Part shown: piece after piece, positions 6,758-8,084 of the stretch
Layout: the number at the start of each line of letters is the position of its first letter
How positions within the stretch are numbered: the stretch's first letter is position 1
Source of the DNA: Flavobacterium sp.
Lineage (GTDB): Bacteria > Bacteroidota > Bacteroidia > Flavobacteriales > Flavobacteriaceae
NCBI GenBank assembly: GCA_018062725.1
Contig: JAGORP010000097.1
Location: 1 to 8,084, forward strand
Length of the DNA stretch: 8,084 bases
Reading direction: 5' to 3'
Position numbers and translations under genes: made by a program
The notes under the pieces: generated by a model
Database searches by the model: none
The model's input: only the letters and a program-made list of their open reading frames with translations
Told to the model about the DNA's origin: nothing

Positions 6758-7603
6758 TTAATGTGAATGTTCATGATGTTCGTGTGGTTCACCCAATCTT
6801 TCATGCAATTTCTTAAAATAAGAGAAGGCTTTAACCAAGCGACTACCGTACCAGGAAAACATTTCACCATCGACAAAAATAGTAGTGGCGTGGTGCGTGT
6901 GTCTGCCTAATTCGAAAGCATGTTCATCTTTAAACGGAAAAGGTTCGGAAGAAAGGAAAATCACATCCGGATCGCCTTGAATACGCATTTTTTGAACGAC
7001 AACTTCAGGATAACGTCCTTCATAATTAGGGTGATTGTCGTAAATATTTTCGAATTTATTCAATTGTAACAATTCGTTAATAAAAGTATTGCCCCCCGCC
7101 ACCATATACGGATTTGCCCAAATAAAATATGCCACTTTACGTGGTTTTTTATCGGCAATAAATTGTTGGAAATCGTGATAGGCAAAGTTAATTTTGTCGA
7201 TCCACTTCATGGCTTCGGTACGTTTGTTGAAAAGCTGTCCGAAATCCTCAATCATTTTATTGTTGTCTTCAATCGTATAAATATCCGTGACCCAAACAGG
7301 ACAGATTTCTTGCAATAATTCTACAATATCTTGGGTATTTTCTTCTTTGTTACAAATAATAATATCGGGTTGCAGCGCTTTTATTTTATCGAATTTTATT
7401 TGTTTGGTACCGCCAACGATTGTTTTAGTCAATTTTAAATGAAATGGATGCACACAAAATTTCGTGATTCCTACAATAGCATCTTCCAAGCCCAAATCAT
7501 ATAACAATTCGGTTTGAGAAGGTACGAGCGAAACAATTCTTTTGGGAGTCGTTTCAAAAGTGTGCTGGGTTCCTAGTTGGTCTGTGAAAGTTTTATTAGC
7601 CAC
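6758..7603 (-). CDS. Periplasmic-binding-protein-fold (BtuF/helical backbone metal receptor) protein, no signal peptide
   Basis: The 281 residues match the TroA/BtuF/FhuD-like class III binding-protein superfamily. RIVSLVPSQTELLYDLGL (22-39) and VGITKFCVHP (44-53) form the first lobe start, with VGGTKQIKFDKIKALQPDII (63-82), a linking helix around 112-155, and a second lobe with YFIWANPYMVAGG (159-171) and DPDVIFLSS (211-219). Classical members bind cobalamin, haem, siderophores or metal ions outside the cytoplasm for an ABC importer. Here there is no signal peptide or lipobox, because the domain starts within about 20 residues of the N-terminus. The C-terminus ends in HEHHEHSH (274-281), and RHTHH (234-238) adds another His cluster, suggesting metal binding. 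The start is GTG at 7603; the frame has a stop at 7622-7624 and no upstream ATG. The upstream gene ends 11 nt before. No permease or ATPase is in the window. Confidence 0.85.
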   Translation of the reverse strand: MANKTFTDQLGTQHTFETTPKRIVSLVPSQTELLYDLGLEDAIVGITKFCVHPFHLKLTKTIVGGTKQIKFDKIKALQPDIIICNKEENTQDIVELLQEICPVWVTDIYTIEDNNKMIEDFGQLFNKRTEAMKWIDKINFAYHDFQQFIADKKPRKVAYFIWANPYMVAGGNTFINELLQLNKFENIYDNHPNYEGRYPEVVVQKMRIQGDPDVIFLSSEPFPFKDEHAFELGRHTHHATTIFVDGEMFSWYGSRLVKAFSYFKKLHERLGEPHEHHEHSH

Positions 7604-7614
7604 GAATACACGAA

Positions 7615-8084
7615 TTATTTTTTACTAAAATATTCTGAAATAAATTTGTAATTATTTATAAATAAATAACCCAATAAGATTGAAAAAATAGTTATTAGCA
7701 AATCAAAATAATCGTAAATGGTTTTACTATCATTAAAAATGATAGTATTAGAATTTAAATTATTTTTAAATATAAAAATCAATTGAGAAATAAAAACAGG
7801 AATATTGTCTATTAATAAAAAACCACCCAACAATATTATTGCAAATTTATAGATCTCTAGATTTGAAATATTCTCGAAAATAATTTTATCATTATCAAAA
7901 CCTTTGTCAAGTCTTAATTTTTCAATTATAAAATCAGTTTTAAAAATCATAAACAAATACAAACTTATTACTATGAAAAATATTAAAAAAATCCATAATC
8001 CTAGAATTATATCTTTTCCCATATAAGCTAAATTTGATATGTTTTGAGGAATGATTGTAAACAAACTTATAAGAAGGGAATATG
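7615..8084 (-). CDS. Hypothetical integral membrane protein (5' end outside window)
   Basis: I do not recognise this family. The DNA is visibly more AT-rich than its neighbours, and the protein is dominated by Ile, Phe, Leu, Asn and Lys. Counting from a TTG codon at 8064 there are 149 residues with three hydrophobic segments (about 19-42, 71-99 and 119-137). The loop after the first is charged (LRLDKGFDNDK, 50-60). TTG is unlikely to be the start: the frame stays open to the window edge with hydrophobic codons (YSLLIS before it), so the gene probably begins beyond 8084. The first in-window ATG is at 8022. The stop codon is 11 nt upstream of the binding-protein GTG, so the two genes are probably cotranscribed. 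Composition could reflect membrane content, relaxed selection or transfer. Confidence 0.7.
   Translation of the reverse strand, partial: YSLLISLFTIIPQNISNLAYMGKDIILGLWIFLIFFIVISLYLFMIFKTDFIIEKLRLDKGFDNDKIIFENISNLEIYKFAIILLGGFLLIDNIPVFISQLIFIFKNNLNSNTIIFNDSKTIYDYFDLLITIFSILLGYLFINNYKFISEYFSKK

Overview
The window looks like chromosomal DNA from a Flavobacterium-like member of the Bacteroidota. The evidence is low GC throughout, gene starts with no Shine-Dalgarno sequence, several upstream boxes fitting the Bacteroidota -7 promoter consensus TAnnTTTG, and gene families typical of Flavobacteriia: fused isobutyryl-CoA mutase IcmF, DUF4197 proteins and a TerC membrane protein.

Layout. (1) 1-492 (+) is the C-terminal half of a TerC-family membrane protein cut by the window edge. 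(2) 493-675 separates it from the convergent icmF and holds a bidirectional terminator plus two identical 30-nt palindromic repeats. (3) 676-4104 (-) is a full-length, apparently monocistronic icmF: B12-binding domain, G-protein chaperone and mutase barrel in one chain, with isobutyryl-type rather than methylmalonyl-type substrate residues. (4) 4105-4358 is a divergent promoter region with a -7 box for each neighbour and a large structured hairpin element between them. (5) 4359-5798 (+) is a tandem pair of DUF4197 paralogues, 71% identical over their last 200 residues, one with a type I signal peptide and one with a probable lipoprotein signal. (6) 5799-5942 ends in a strong bidirectional terminator and may encode a roughly 70-nt RNA. 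(7) 5943-8084 (-) is a tightly spaced cluster, in transcription order: an AT-rich membrane protein running off the window, a periplasmic-binding-protein-fold protein that lacks a signal peptide and ends in a His-rich tail, and an alpha/beta hydrolase.

Functional links are loose. IcmF needs adenosylcobalamin and the binding protein belongs to the BtuF/FhuD/TroA-like superfamily, so a shared cobalamin or metal theme is possible, but they are in separate transcription units and no transporter or cobalamin-processing gene is present. The coding content is mostly ordinary core genome. The features most worth following are noncoding (the hairpin element at 4206-4276, the repeat pair at 533-627, the possible small RNA at 5871-5944), together with the DUF4197 duplication and the leaderless His-tailed binding protein.
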